Program-made: the position numbers and the translations under genes
Part shown: positions 45,471 through 53,651 of the stretch, in pieces
How the letters are laid out: every line of letters starts with the position of its first letter
Numbering within the stretch: the first letter of the stretch is position 1
Notes under the pieces: model-generated
Databases searched by the model: none
Told to the model about the DNA's origin: nothing
Seen by the model: the letters and a program-made list of their open reading frames with translations, nothing else
Assembly: GCA_025057115.1 (NCBI GenBank)
Contig: JANWWZ010000007.1
Location: 1 to 64,000 of the forward strand
DNA from: Bernardetiaceae bacterium
GTDB lineage: Bacteria > Bacteroidota > Bacteroidia > Cytophagales > Thermoflexibacteraceae
Length of the DNA: 64,000 nucleotides
Direction: 5' to 3'

Positions 45471-47963
45471 ATGAAACAATTTACCTTTAGCCACATCCTG
45501 CCTTACGTAATAGGCATTGCTGCATTTTACACCATCACAGCTATTTATTTTTACCCAGAAGTTTTCCAAGCAAAAAGCCTAGAGCAAGAAGATATTTTGC
45601 GCTACGAAGGCGGCTCCAAAGAGGCACGAGACTACAACGCTCGCCACCCCAGCCCCACTCTTTGGACCAATAGCATGTTTGGCGGCATGCCTACTTACGT
45701 ACTTCACCCCGTTTTTCCTGACAAACCCATCGTCCTTATCGATCAACTATTTAAAGGAATTTTCTTTTCAGGCAAGGCAGCGCATATGTTATTCCAGACC
45801 ATGCTTTGCATGTTCATCGCTTTGGCAGTTTTTGGAATAAATCCCTACGTTGCAGTCATTGGCGCGGCGGCTTTTGGGCTTACTACTTACAATTTAATCA
45901 TTATCGAGGCAGGGCACATGACCAAATCCTGGGCCATTGCCTATGCGCCCTTAGTACTGGCGGGAATCTATTTAACATTTCGCCAGAAATGGCTGCAGGG
46001 ATTTGCATTAACAGCCTTGGCTCTTGCCTTAGAAATCCGCGCGAGCCATTTGCAAATTACTTACTACCTGGCTTTTGTTTGCGCTCTCTACGTTATTGTT
46101 GAAATAATTCATGCCATTAAAACAAGAAAAATTGTTACTGCTGCAAAAACTATTGGCATTTTGTCATTAGCCGCCTTGCTAGCAGTAGGGGCTAATGCAG
46201 GAAGATTACTCACCACAGCACACTATGGCAAATATTCCCAACGCGGCAAAGCAGAACTGACGCCCTTGCCAGGAGAAGAAGCCGCCAACCCCCAAGAAGG
46301 ACTTAATCGCGACTATGCTTTTACCTGGAGCCAAGGCATTGCAGAAACTTTTACCCTCATTCTGCCCAATTTTTACGGAGGCAGCAACAACGAAAAACTT
46401 AGCCAGCAAAGCGCTACTTACCGGCTACTGGAGAATGCCCTTCGCATGGGTGATGTAGGAAACTACGAATTTTTCCAGCTGACTAAAAAAGCTCCTTTTA
46501 TGTACTGGGGAGACCAACCCTTTACCAATGCGCCTATATATGCGGGGGCAGTCATTTGTTTTCTTTTCGCATGGTTCTTGATGATTGCCACTCCAGCTGA
46601 GCGCTTCTGGCTCGGTGGCGCCGCCTTGCTCATGACGATGATTTCTTGGGGAAAGAACTTTGCTGCCTTCAACTATTTTATGTTTGACTATTTTCCAGGT
46701 TTTAACAAGTTCCGCTCTGTTTCTATGGCTCTTAGCCTAACTGTAATGCTCATGGTAATCGGAGCGGCTATGGGCTTGCATCGCACCTTTTTACTAACTG
46801 AAAAAGAACAGCCCCAATGGCTAAAAAAATTGACCATTGCGTTTGCTCTTACTGGAGGGCTATGCGCCATATTTTTTCTCATCAGCGGTGCGTTTAGCTT
46901 TAGTAGCCCTACAGATGATCAATTAGGTAGTTTACTGGAAGCTGTACGCGCTGATCGGCGAGCCATGTTCCGAAGCGATGCCATTCGCTCGTTTTTGTTA
47001 ATCTCTATTACCACTTTAGTTATTTATTTTTACCTCAGAGGAAAAGTTAGCCTCGCTATAGCTCTTACTGTTACGGGCATACTGGCTATCTTTGACTTGT
47101 GGAACGTAGGTAAGCGCTATTTAAATCAAGATGCCTTTAAAGCAAACGTAAAAGAGCAAGCCCATGCTCCCACCGCTGCAGATCAAGAAATTCTCAAGGA
47201 CAAGGATTTGCACTATCGCGTACTTAACTTAACCAATCCTTTCAACGACGCTTCTACTTCTTATTACCACAAGTCAGTAGGAGGGTATTTTGCCGCTAAG
47301 CTACGCCGCTACCAAGATTTGATTAACCGACGGTTAGAGGTAGAGATTAAGTCCATATTGGACAGTCTTCAAAAGGGCGAGCTGCCAGATTTTAGCCGCA
47401 CTCCTGCCCTAAACATGCTCAACACGCGCTATTTGATTGCCCAGCCTTCCACTAAACGAGGAGTCATACGCAATCCAGCCGCTTTAGGAAATGCTTGGTT
47501 CATTTCTCAACTCAAACCAGTTAATAACCCTGATGAGGAAATGGCTGCTTTAGCTACTCTTCCCGTAGATTCAGTGGCAGTAGTGGACATTAGCAAATTT
47601 CCGCAGGCGAAAACAGGCCTTTACCACCGCGCTGGTGCACAAATTCGCTTGGTGCGCTATGCTCCTAACCAATTAGAATACCAGTACCAAACTCCTCACG
47701 ATGGATTTGTGGTATTCTCCGAAATTTATTATCCCGATGGCTGGAAAGTAACTCTTGACGGACAGCCTGCAGGCGAATTGATTCGAGTTAATTACGTGCT
47801 TCGAGGGTTAGCTGTGCCTAAGGGAAAGCACACCCTTGTTTGTAGCTTTGAGCCAGAAATCTATCAACAGGGCAGCCTGATTACCATGATTGCCTCTTAC
47901 GTACTGATAGCGGTGCTACTAACTTCAGTAGGACTCATGTTCTACCAACAAAAAAGCAAGTGA
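45471..47963 (+). CDS. YfhO-family membrane protein
   Basis: Multiple TM segments; 'LWTNSMFGGMPTY', 'ASHLQITYYL', 'PIYAGAV', 'PGFNKFRSVSMAL', C-terminal 'VVFSEIYYPDGWKVTLDGQPAGELIRVNYVLRGLAVPKGKHTLVCSFEP'. Start at internal Met 45471. Confidence 0.88.
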   Translation: MKQFTFSHILPYVIGIAAFYTITAIYFYPEVFQAKSLEQEDILRYEGGSKEARDYNARHPSPTLWTNSMFGGMPTYVLHPVFPDKPIVLIDQLFKGIFFSGKAAHMLFQTMLCMFIALAVFGINPYVAVIGAAAFGLTTYNLIIIEAGHMTKSWAIAYAPLVLAGIYLTFRQKWLQGFALTALALALEIRASHLQITYYLAFVCALYVIVEIIHAIKTRKIVTAAKTIGILSLAALLAVGANAGRLLTTAHYGKYSQRGKAELTPLPGEEAANPQEGLNRDYAFTWSQGIAETFTLILPNFYGGSNNEKLSQQSATYRLLENALRMGDVGNYEFFQLTKKAPFMYWGDQPFTNAPIYAGAVICFLFAWFLMIATPAERFWLGGAALLMTMISWGKNFAAFNYFMFDYFPGFNKFRSVSMALSLTVMLMVIGAAMGLHRTFLLTEKEQPQWLKKLTIAFALTGGLCAIFFLISGAFSFSSPTDDQLGSLLEAVRADRRAMFRSDAIRSFLLISITTLVIYFYLRGKVSLAIALTVTGILAIFDLWNVGKRYLNQDAFKANVKEQAHAPTAADQEILKDKDLHYRVLNLTNPFNDASTSYYHKSVGGYFAAKLRRYQDLINRRLEVEIKSILDSLQKGELPDFSRTPALNMLNTRYLIAQPSTKRGVIRNPAALGNAWFISQLKPVNNPDEEMAALATLPVDSVAVVDISKFPQAKTGLYHRAGAQIRLVRYAPNQLEYQYQTPHDGFVVFSEIYYPDGWKVTLDGQPAGELIRVNYVLRGLAVPKGKHTLVCSFEPEIYQQGSLITMIASYVLIAVLLTSVGLMFYQQKSK

Positions 47964-48011
47964 TACCGCGAAAAAGTAAAGGGTGGCAGAGAATGTAAGC
48001 AACGCGTTTTA

Positions 48012-49004
48012 TCAAAAAGCGAAGATGGGCATGGGAACGCCCTTGATGCCCTGCAAAGTAACTTTAAACACATGTCCGCTATTAGGATATTGCTTTTTTT
48101 GTTCCTGAGTAAGTCCAATGGAAGCCGTTGTAATATAGAGTTCATTAAGATGCTCTCCGCCAAAGGCACAAGAAGTAACGCGCCAAGCCCCTGGGGTAAT
48201 TACTTTGAGCAATGGTTTTCCCGTCTTTGGGTTGAAGCGCATCACGCCGCCACCTTCCCAGAGAGCTACCCAAATCATATTCTCTGAGTCAATTGCCATG
48301 CCATCGGGGTATCCAGCTCCTTGAGGTATCTCTACAGCCACTTTGCTGAAGCGAATCTGACCTGTTTGAGCATCGTAATCGTAAGCGCAAACCTGACCAG
48401 TAGGAGTGTCAATATAATACATCTGTTTGCTATCTGAAGTCCAAACAATGCCATTGGAAATGCCTACGCTGTCAATTTTCTTGGTGATTTTGCCCTCCCC
48501 TTCTAAGCAATACAAAGCACCATTTCTTCCTGAGCCGTCAATAGCCATGGTACCTGCCCAAAGTCTTCCGACAGGGTCGCATTTTCCATCGTTAAAGCGG
48601 TTTTGGGGCTTGTCTTTTTCAGGAGCCGCTAGTAGCTGAAATGTTTGCTGACTAAAATTATAGCGGAAAATGCCATCTTGCAAAGCAACAATAGCATTGC
48701 CTTCCTTATCAGGCACCACAGTTCCGATGCGCTTGCCCATTGAATACGTTTGCCAACTGTTGCTAGCAGGAGTAAAGAGATGCAACAAGCCTTTCTCGAT
48801 ATCAATCCACCAAAGTTGTTGGCGCTGGTGGTGCCAAAAAGCACCTTCCCCTAGCAGAGCTCCCGCTGCCAGTATGGGCTGTGCTTCTATAGTGGGACAG
48901 TTCATGCCTACACTTTCTTGATTTGCTTGCTTGGTAGTACAGCTCATTAGAAGACCCCAAGTAACAAGTTGTGAAATAATCAAAATAGCACTATCTTGCC
49001 TCAT
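48012..49004 (-). CDS. SMP-30/gluconolactonase/LRE-family lipoprotein
   Basis: 'LLMSCTTKQ' lipobox-like; 'LLGEGAFWHHQRQQLWWIDIEKGLLHLF', 'NRFNDGKCDPVGRLWAGTM', 'GISNGIVWTSDSKQMYYIDTPTGQVCAYDYD', 'GYPDGMAIDSENMIWVALWEGGGVMRFNPKTG'. Confidence 0.92.
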   Translation of the reverse strand: MRQDSAILIISQLVTWGLLMSCTTKQANQESVGMNCPTIEAQPILAAGALLGEGAFWHHQRQQLWWIDIEKGLLHLFTPASNSWQTYSMGKRIGTVVPDKEGNAIVALQDGIFRYNFSQQTFQLLAAPEKDKPQNRFNDGKCDPVGRLWAGTMAIDGSGRNGALYCLEGEGKITKKIDSVGISNGIVWTSDSKQMYYIDTPTGQVCAYDYDAQTGQIRFSKVAVEIPQGAGYPDGMAIDSENMIWVALWEGGGVMRFNPKTGKPLLKVITPGAWRVTSCAFGGEHLNELYITTASIGLTQEQKKQYPNSGHVFKVTLQGIKGVPMPIFAF

Positions 49005-49051
49005 AACTACAGAAAAACTCCCTACCTGCGATCACTAAATTAAAAAATGCC

Positions 49052-49960
49052 ATGTACATACTAGAAACGCATCACCTTGTTAAGCGTTATGCAGGTCATA
49101 CCGCCTTGCAAGATGTGAGCATCTCTGTTCCAGAAGGTCAAATTTATGGCTTGTTAGGTCCTAACGGTGCGGGAAAGACTTCCCTTATTCGAATTATTAC
49201 CCAAATTATCGCCCCTGACGAAGGCAGTGTAATCTTTATGGGTCAGCGGTTATCTCCTACTCACCATCAAAAAATGGGCTATTTGCCTGAAGAACGAGGG
49301 TTGTATCGCAAATTGAAAGTGGGAGAACAACTTCTGTTTTTTGCTCAATTGCGAGGCATGAAAGAATCACAAGCTCGCCGACAAATTCGCTCTTGGCTAG
49401 AACGGCTAGGATTAATGGATTGGGCAAATCGACCAGTCGAAGAACTTTCCAAAGGTATGCAACAAAAAGTACAATTTATTGCCACCGTCATTCATCAACC
49501 TGCATTAATTATTTTAGATGAACCTTTTTCAGGTTTTGACCCAGTAAATGCCGACCTTATCCGAGATGAAATTTTACAACTTCGACAACAAGGAAGCACC
49601 ATTATTTTTTCTACGCATCGCATGGATACGGTAGAAGAACTTTGCGACTATGTAGGTTTTATTAACAAATCGCGCAAAGTATTGGAAGGTAAAAAAAAAG
49701 ATATCAAAAATGCCTACCGCACTTATACTTTCGTAGTAGATACAGATGCGCCCATACAGTTTGTAGAAAATGGCTATCAAATTCTACAGACTCAGCAATG
49801 TGAAGGAGGCATTTATCGCCACATCATTAAAATCCATCAAGGTACAAATAATGGTTTGTTACAGGCTTGCATGCAGCAAGCAAACATTATTTCCTTTAAC
49901 GAGCAGATTCCAGATATGCACGAAATTTTTATTCGCTTAGTGGCAACTCACCAAAATTAA
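49052..49960 (+). CDS. ABC transporter ATP-binding protein (NatA-like, ABC-2 type exporter)
   Basis: Walker A 'GLLGPNGAGKTSLIRII', signature 'ELSKGMQQKVQFIATVIHQP', Walker B 'LIILDEPFSGFDPVN', 'FSTHRMDTVEELCD'. Confidence 0.93.
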   Translation: MYILETHHLVKRYAGHTALQDVSISVPEGQIYGLLGPNGAGKTSLIRIITQIIAPDEGSVIFMGQRLSPTHHQKMGYLPEERGLYRKLKVGEQLLFFAQLRGMKESQARRQIRSWLERLGLMDWANRPVEELSKGMQQKVQFIATVIHQPALIILDEPFSGFDPVNADLIRDEILQLRQQGSTIIFSTHRMDTVEELCDYVGFINKSRKVLEGKKKDIKNAYRTYTFVVDTDAPIQFVENGYQILQTQQCEGGIYRHIIKIHQGTNNGLLQACMQQANIISFNEQIPDMHEIFIRLVATHQN

Positions 49961-49972
49961 ATTTGAATTGCA

Positions 49973-51283
49973 ATGAATAACATTTGGCTAATTGTACAGC
50001 GAGAATATCTAATTCGCGTGCGCAAAAAAAGTTTTTTGATTATGTCCATGGTTGGACCCATACTTTTTGGCGCACTAATCTTCTTACCAGCCCTGATTAT
50101 CGTTTATGCGTCAGAAGAAGACAAACACATTGGCATTGTAGACCAAAGTGGGCTATTTAAAAATAAGTTTGAAAATAGCCAATCTCTCACTTTCACCATC
50201 TTGCCTTTTGACATAGACCAAGCCAAAGCAGAGCTAAGAAAAAAACACTACGATGGACTGCTTTACATTCCTGCTATAGACATAAATAATCCAAAAGGAT
50301 TTACATATTTTTCTGAAGAGAGCTTAGCTCCTACTACTCAAGCCACTTTAGAGCGAATCATCAAACAAGAAATTGAAGAACTTCGCATGATGCGCTCGGG
50401 CATTAGAAAAGAGCAACTCGATAGCCTTCGGGCAAAAATTGAAATTACTACTATCAAAATAGGCGAGGAAGGCGAGCAGGAAAGCAGTTCAGAAGCGGCT
50501 ATGGTAATAGGTTATTTAGGTGCATTTTTTATTTATATTTTCATTTTTCTTTATGGCTCTCAAATTATGCGTGGAGTACTGGAAGAAAAAACTAACCGCA
50601 TTGTAGAAGTGCTGATCTGCTCGGTGCGTCCTTTTCACTTAATGATGGGCAAAATTATTGGCATTGGAGGAGTGGCTCTCACGCAGTTTCTCATCTGGGT
50701 AGTGCTGAGCATTGCTATCGTTAGTGGGGTTTCCATATCACTTGGATTGGACAAGGTAGCAGAAGCACGTGCTAAGGGGCAGCTAGAACAACTGCGCCAA
50801 AATCCTCAAATGACCGATGCAATACAAGTAAGCGATGCCATGCAGGCAATTGCTTCCATTAACGTGCCTCTTGTAGTAACAGCATTTGTGTTTTTCTTTC
50901 TGGCTGGTTATTTGACGTACGGCGCCCTATTTGCCGCTATCGGTGCGGCAGTAGACAACGAAACAGATACTCAGCAATTTATGCTTCCCGTTACCTTGCC
51001 AATGGTCTTTGCTATCATTTCCCTTTCCGCAGTAATAAGCAACCCCAACGGCTCCTTGGCGTTTTGGCTTTCTATGATACCTTTGACTTCTCCCGTGATA
51101 ATGATGGCTCGCGTGCCCTTTACAGGAGCCAACTGGGAACTCTTCACCTCGATGCTCATCTTGATAGCAAGTTTTATAGGTATGGTGTGGCTGGCAGGCA
51201 AAATTTATCGCGTGGGCATTCTCATGTACGGCAAAAAACCTACTTACAAAGAAATTAGCAAATGGCTCTTTTATAAAGGCTGA
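49973..51283 (+). CDS. ABC transporter permease (NatB-like, ABC-2 family)
   Basis: 'IWLIVQREYLIRVRKKSFLIMSMVGPILFG', 'IMRGVLEEKTNRIVEVLICSVRPFHLMMGKIIGIGGVALTQFLIW', 'GYLTYGALFAAIGAAVDNETDTQQFMLPVTLPM'. 12 nt after the ATPase. Confidence 0.92.
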   Translation: MNNIWLIVQREYLIRVRKKSFLIMSMVGPILFGALIFLPALIIVYASEEDKHIGIVDQSGLFKNKFENSQSLTFTILPFDIDQAKAELRKKHYDGLLYIPAIDINNPKGFTYFSEESLAPTTQATLERIIKQEIEELRMMRSGIRKEQLDSLRAKIEITTIKIGEEGEQESSSEAAMVIGYLGAFFIYIFIFLYGSQIMRGVLEEKTNRIVEVLICSVRPFHLMMGKIIGIGGVALTQFLIWVVLSIAIVSGVSISLGLDKVAEARAKGQLEQLRQNPQMTDAIQVSDAMQAIASINVPLVVTAFVFFFLAGYLTYGALFAAIGAAVDNETDTQQFMLPVTLPMVFAIISLSAVISNPNGSLAFWLSMIPLTSPVIMMARVPFTGANWELFTSMLILIASFIGMVWLAGKIYRVGILMYGKKPTYKEISKWLFYKG

Positions 51284-51357
51284 TTGCCTTCTTTCAGCAG
51301 TTTTACGGCGATCGAAGGGCTGCAAGGGTTTTGCTTATCCTTCCTTTTACCTACCAA

Positions 51358-51388
51358 CTGAAGCAATCTACAATGCTTCGGCTTTTTT
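51358..51388 (+). terminator. Intrinsic terminator of the ABC-2 operon lying inside the 3' end of the convergent symporter gene
   Basis: CTGAAGCA-atctacaa-TGCTTCGG stem (one T.G wobble), followed by c and TTTTTT on the + strand. Confidence 0.55.
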
Positions 51389-52705
51389 GGTTTCCGTTTC
51401 TTTTTCTGAAAGAGAAAAAGACTCAGCAGAAACGCAGGGAGCATAACCGAAAGCAATCTCCATTTTCTTTCTGTCAAATTCGCGTTCGTTGTTGGCAAGC
51501 CATACTGTTGCTACCCCATTGCCAATAAAGTTGGTAATTGCCCGTGCTTCGGACATAAACCTATCTACTCCCAGCAGCAAGGCTAACCCTTCCACTGGAA
51601 TGACTTTAATAGCAGTGAGCGTAGAAGCCAGCACAATAAACCCGCTTCCTGTAACCCCTGCAGCACCTTTAGAAGTAACCATCAAAATGCCAATGATGGT
51701 TAGTATCTGCGTAAAATCTAAATGTACCTGATAAACTTGTGCTAAAAAGATTACTGCCATCGACAGGTAAATCGTCGTGCCATCCAGATTAAAGGAGTAA
51801 CCTGCTGGCACTACCAGCCCCACTACTGACTTTGAGCAACCCATTTTTTCTAGCTTTTCCATCAGGGAAGGCAAGGCTGCTTCTGAGGAAGAAGTACCTA
51901 ACACTATTAACAATTCGTTGCGTATGTACTTGAGAAAATCCCAAAGACTGATGCGGTAACTTTTCATGATGTACCATAAGGCAACAAAAATGAACAAAGC
52001 CATAGTGGCGTATACTGTTATCATCAGCTTAGCCAGTGGAAAAAGCGTTCTGACGCCATATTTTCCGATGGTGTAAGCCATGCCGCCGAAAGCTCCGATG
52101 GGCGCTAGCAGCATCACTTTATGCAGTGCCCAGAAAATTTTTTGAGAAATAGGATTAAGAATATCGACAATGCGCTGCCTTCTTGAAAAATTACTCATCA
52201 ACATGCCGAAAAAAATAGCAATAACCAGTACCTGCAGCGTTGAATTATCCATAAAAAACTGCCACCAGCTAAACTCAGCAGAAGCCTTTGTATATTTGGA
52301 TATATCAGCTTGGGCTTGGGCACCTACTACGCCCTCTCCTGGTCGAATGAAATTTGCCACTACGATGCCAATGATGAGAGCTATAGTGGTTACCACTTCA
52401 AAGTACAGCAGTGCCTTAGCTCCTACTTTTCCTACCTTTTTTAGGTTGCCCATGCTAATAATGCCCAGCGTAATGGTAAGGAAAATGATAGGATTGATAA
52501 AAAGTTTGACGATACTAATAAAAGTTTTTCCCAAAAATTCGCTCAAAGTGGCGCCTACTTCGAATTCTTGACCTAGAAGGCGAGTTTTCCAAGGGGCATT
52601 GAATACTTTGGCAAGAGCAACTTCTGGGTAGAAATGCCCTAGCAACACCCCGCATGTAATGGCAGTGAGAACCCAGAAAGTAAGGTTAGAAAATATTTTT
52701 TTCAT
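51368..52705 (-). CDS. Dicarboxylate/amino acid:cation symporter (DAACS family)
   Basis: 'FLGKTFISIVKLFINPIIFLTITLGIISM', 'LGTSSSEAALPSLMEKLEKMGCSKSVVGLVVPAGYSFNLDGTTIYLSMAVIFLAQ', 'SKGAAGVTGSGFIVLASTL', 'DRFMSEARAITNFIGNGVATVWLA'. Confidence 0.95.
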   Translation of the reverse strand: MKKIFSNLTFWVLTAITCGVLLGHFYPEVALAKVFNAPWKTRLLGQEFEVGATLSEFLGKTFISIVKLFINPIIFLTITLGIISMGNLKKVGKVGAKALLYFEVVTTIALIIGIVVANFIRPGEGVVGAQAQADISKYTKASAEFSWWQFFMDNSTLQVLVIAIFFGMLMSNFSRRQRIVDILNPISQKIFWALHKVMLLAPIGAFGGMAYTIGKYGVRTLFPLAKLMITVYATMALFIFVALWYIMKSYRISLWDFLKYIRNELLIVLGTSSSEAALPSLMEKLEKMGCSKSVVGLVVPAGYSFNLDGTTIYLSMAVIFLAQVYQVHLDFTQILTIIGILMVTSKGAAGVTGSGFIVLASTLTAIKVIPVEGLALLLGVDRFMSEARAITNFIGNGVATVWLANNEREFDRKKMEIAFGYAPCVSAESFSLSEKETETKKAEAL

Positions 52706-52712
52706 AGCTGTT

Positions 52713-53627
52713 TTAGTTGATGTAGTGCACTAAATAATAGACAGGTAAAACAGTTAGCAAGGAAAGGGGTAAACCGATGCCTACCATCGCTGAAGCTAGC
52801 GGCGGATTTAAACCGTATTGGCTGGCAATGATAGCTGCTGTGTTCATCGGTCCTAGAGCAGCCCCTACTACGCTAATTTCAGCTACAAGTCCGCGCTGAC
52901 CAGCAATGAAAAAAATTACAAACCATACCAACACAGGCGCTAGGAACAATTTAAAACCCAACCCAGCAAAGAGATATTTAAGCAAAACGCCTTTACCAGC
53001 AAAATTGATTTGATACCCCACTGAGAATAATGCTAAAAAACTAAACGGGGCAGCGATTTTCTGCAGCACTGCTTTGAGCAACTCTGGCAGCGGAATCTGT
53101 CCTAGATTAAGCCAAAGGGCTACTATCAGCGCAGGAAAAGCTGGAAACTTAACTACATTAAGCAGTACGGTTTTCAAAGAAGGTTCGGAAGAGGCATAAT
53201 ACGAAGCCGTTAAAATGCCCAAAGTGGCAAAAGCCATAAACGAGCCTGCCTGACTCATGAGCACTCCTATGCGCAATCCCTCTTCTCCATAAAAAAGTTC
53301 AAAAATGGGAAAGCCTAAAAATGAAATGCTAGGGATGCCCGCTGTCATAATAAGAGCTGCTTCACTATGGCGGTGCATGCCTTGCCATTTTCCCAATATT
53401 TTAAAAAACAGAAAGCTAGCAATATATAGCCCCCACGGCATTAGCACTGGTACTAACATTTGACTACTCAAATGAACTTCCGAAGCATAAATCAACGTTG
53501 CAGCGGGCAAACAAGCATACAGTAACAGTTGGTTCACTGTCTCGTGGGCATTGCCTTTTAGGAGGCTGCTTTGTCGGAAAGCAGCCCCCAACAAAAGGCA
53601 TGTTAGTAAAAAAATCAAGTTATGCAT
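52713..53627 (-). CDS. AEC-family (auxin efflux carrier-type) transporter
   Basis: 304 aa with repeated TM segments; 'VNQLLLYACLPAATLIYASEVHLS', 'LSVVGAALGPMNTAAIIASQYGLNPPLASAMVGIGLPLSLLT'-type C-terminus. Confidence 0.87.
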   Translation of the reverse strand: MHNLIFLLTCLLLGAAFRQSSLLKGNAHETVNQLLLYACLPAATLIYASEVHLSSQMLVPVLMPWGLYIASFLFFKILGKWQGMHRHSEAALIMTAGIPSISFLGFPIFELFYGEEGLRIGVLMSQAGSFMAFATLGILTASYYASSEPSLKTVLLNVVKFPAFPALIVALWLNLGQIPLPELLKAVLQKIAAPFSFLALFSVGYQINFAGKGVLLKYLFAGLGFKLFLAPVLVWFVIFFIAGQRGLVAEISVVGAALGPMNTAAIIASQYGLNPPLASAMVGIGLPLSLLTVLPVYYLVHYIN

Positions 53628-53651
53628 GCTGGTTAGATGCTCCTTGATTGG

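Noticed and set aside
49052-51283. GldA/GldF gliding-motility ABC exporter
   Set aside because: ATPase and permease fit NatA/NatB-like ABC-2 exporters; no GldG or other gliding genes adjacent, so a gliding assignment is not supported.
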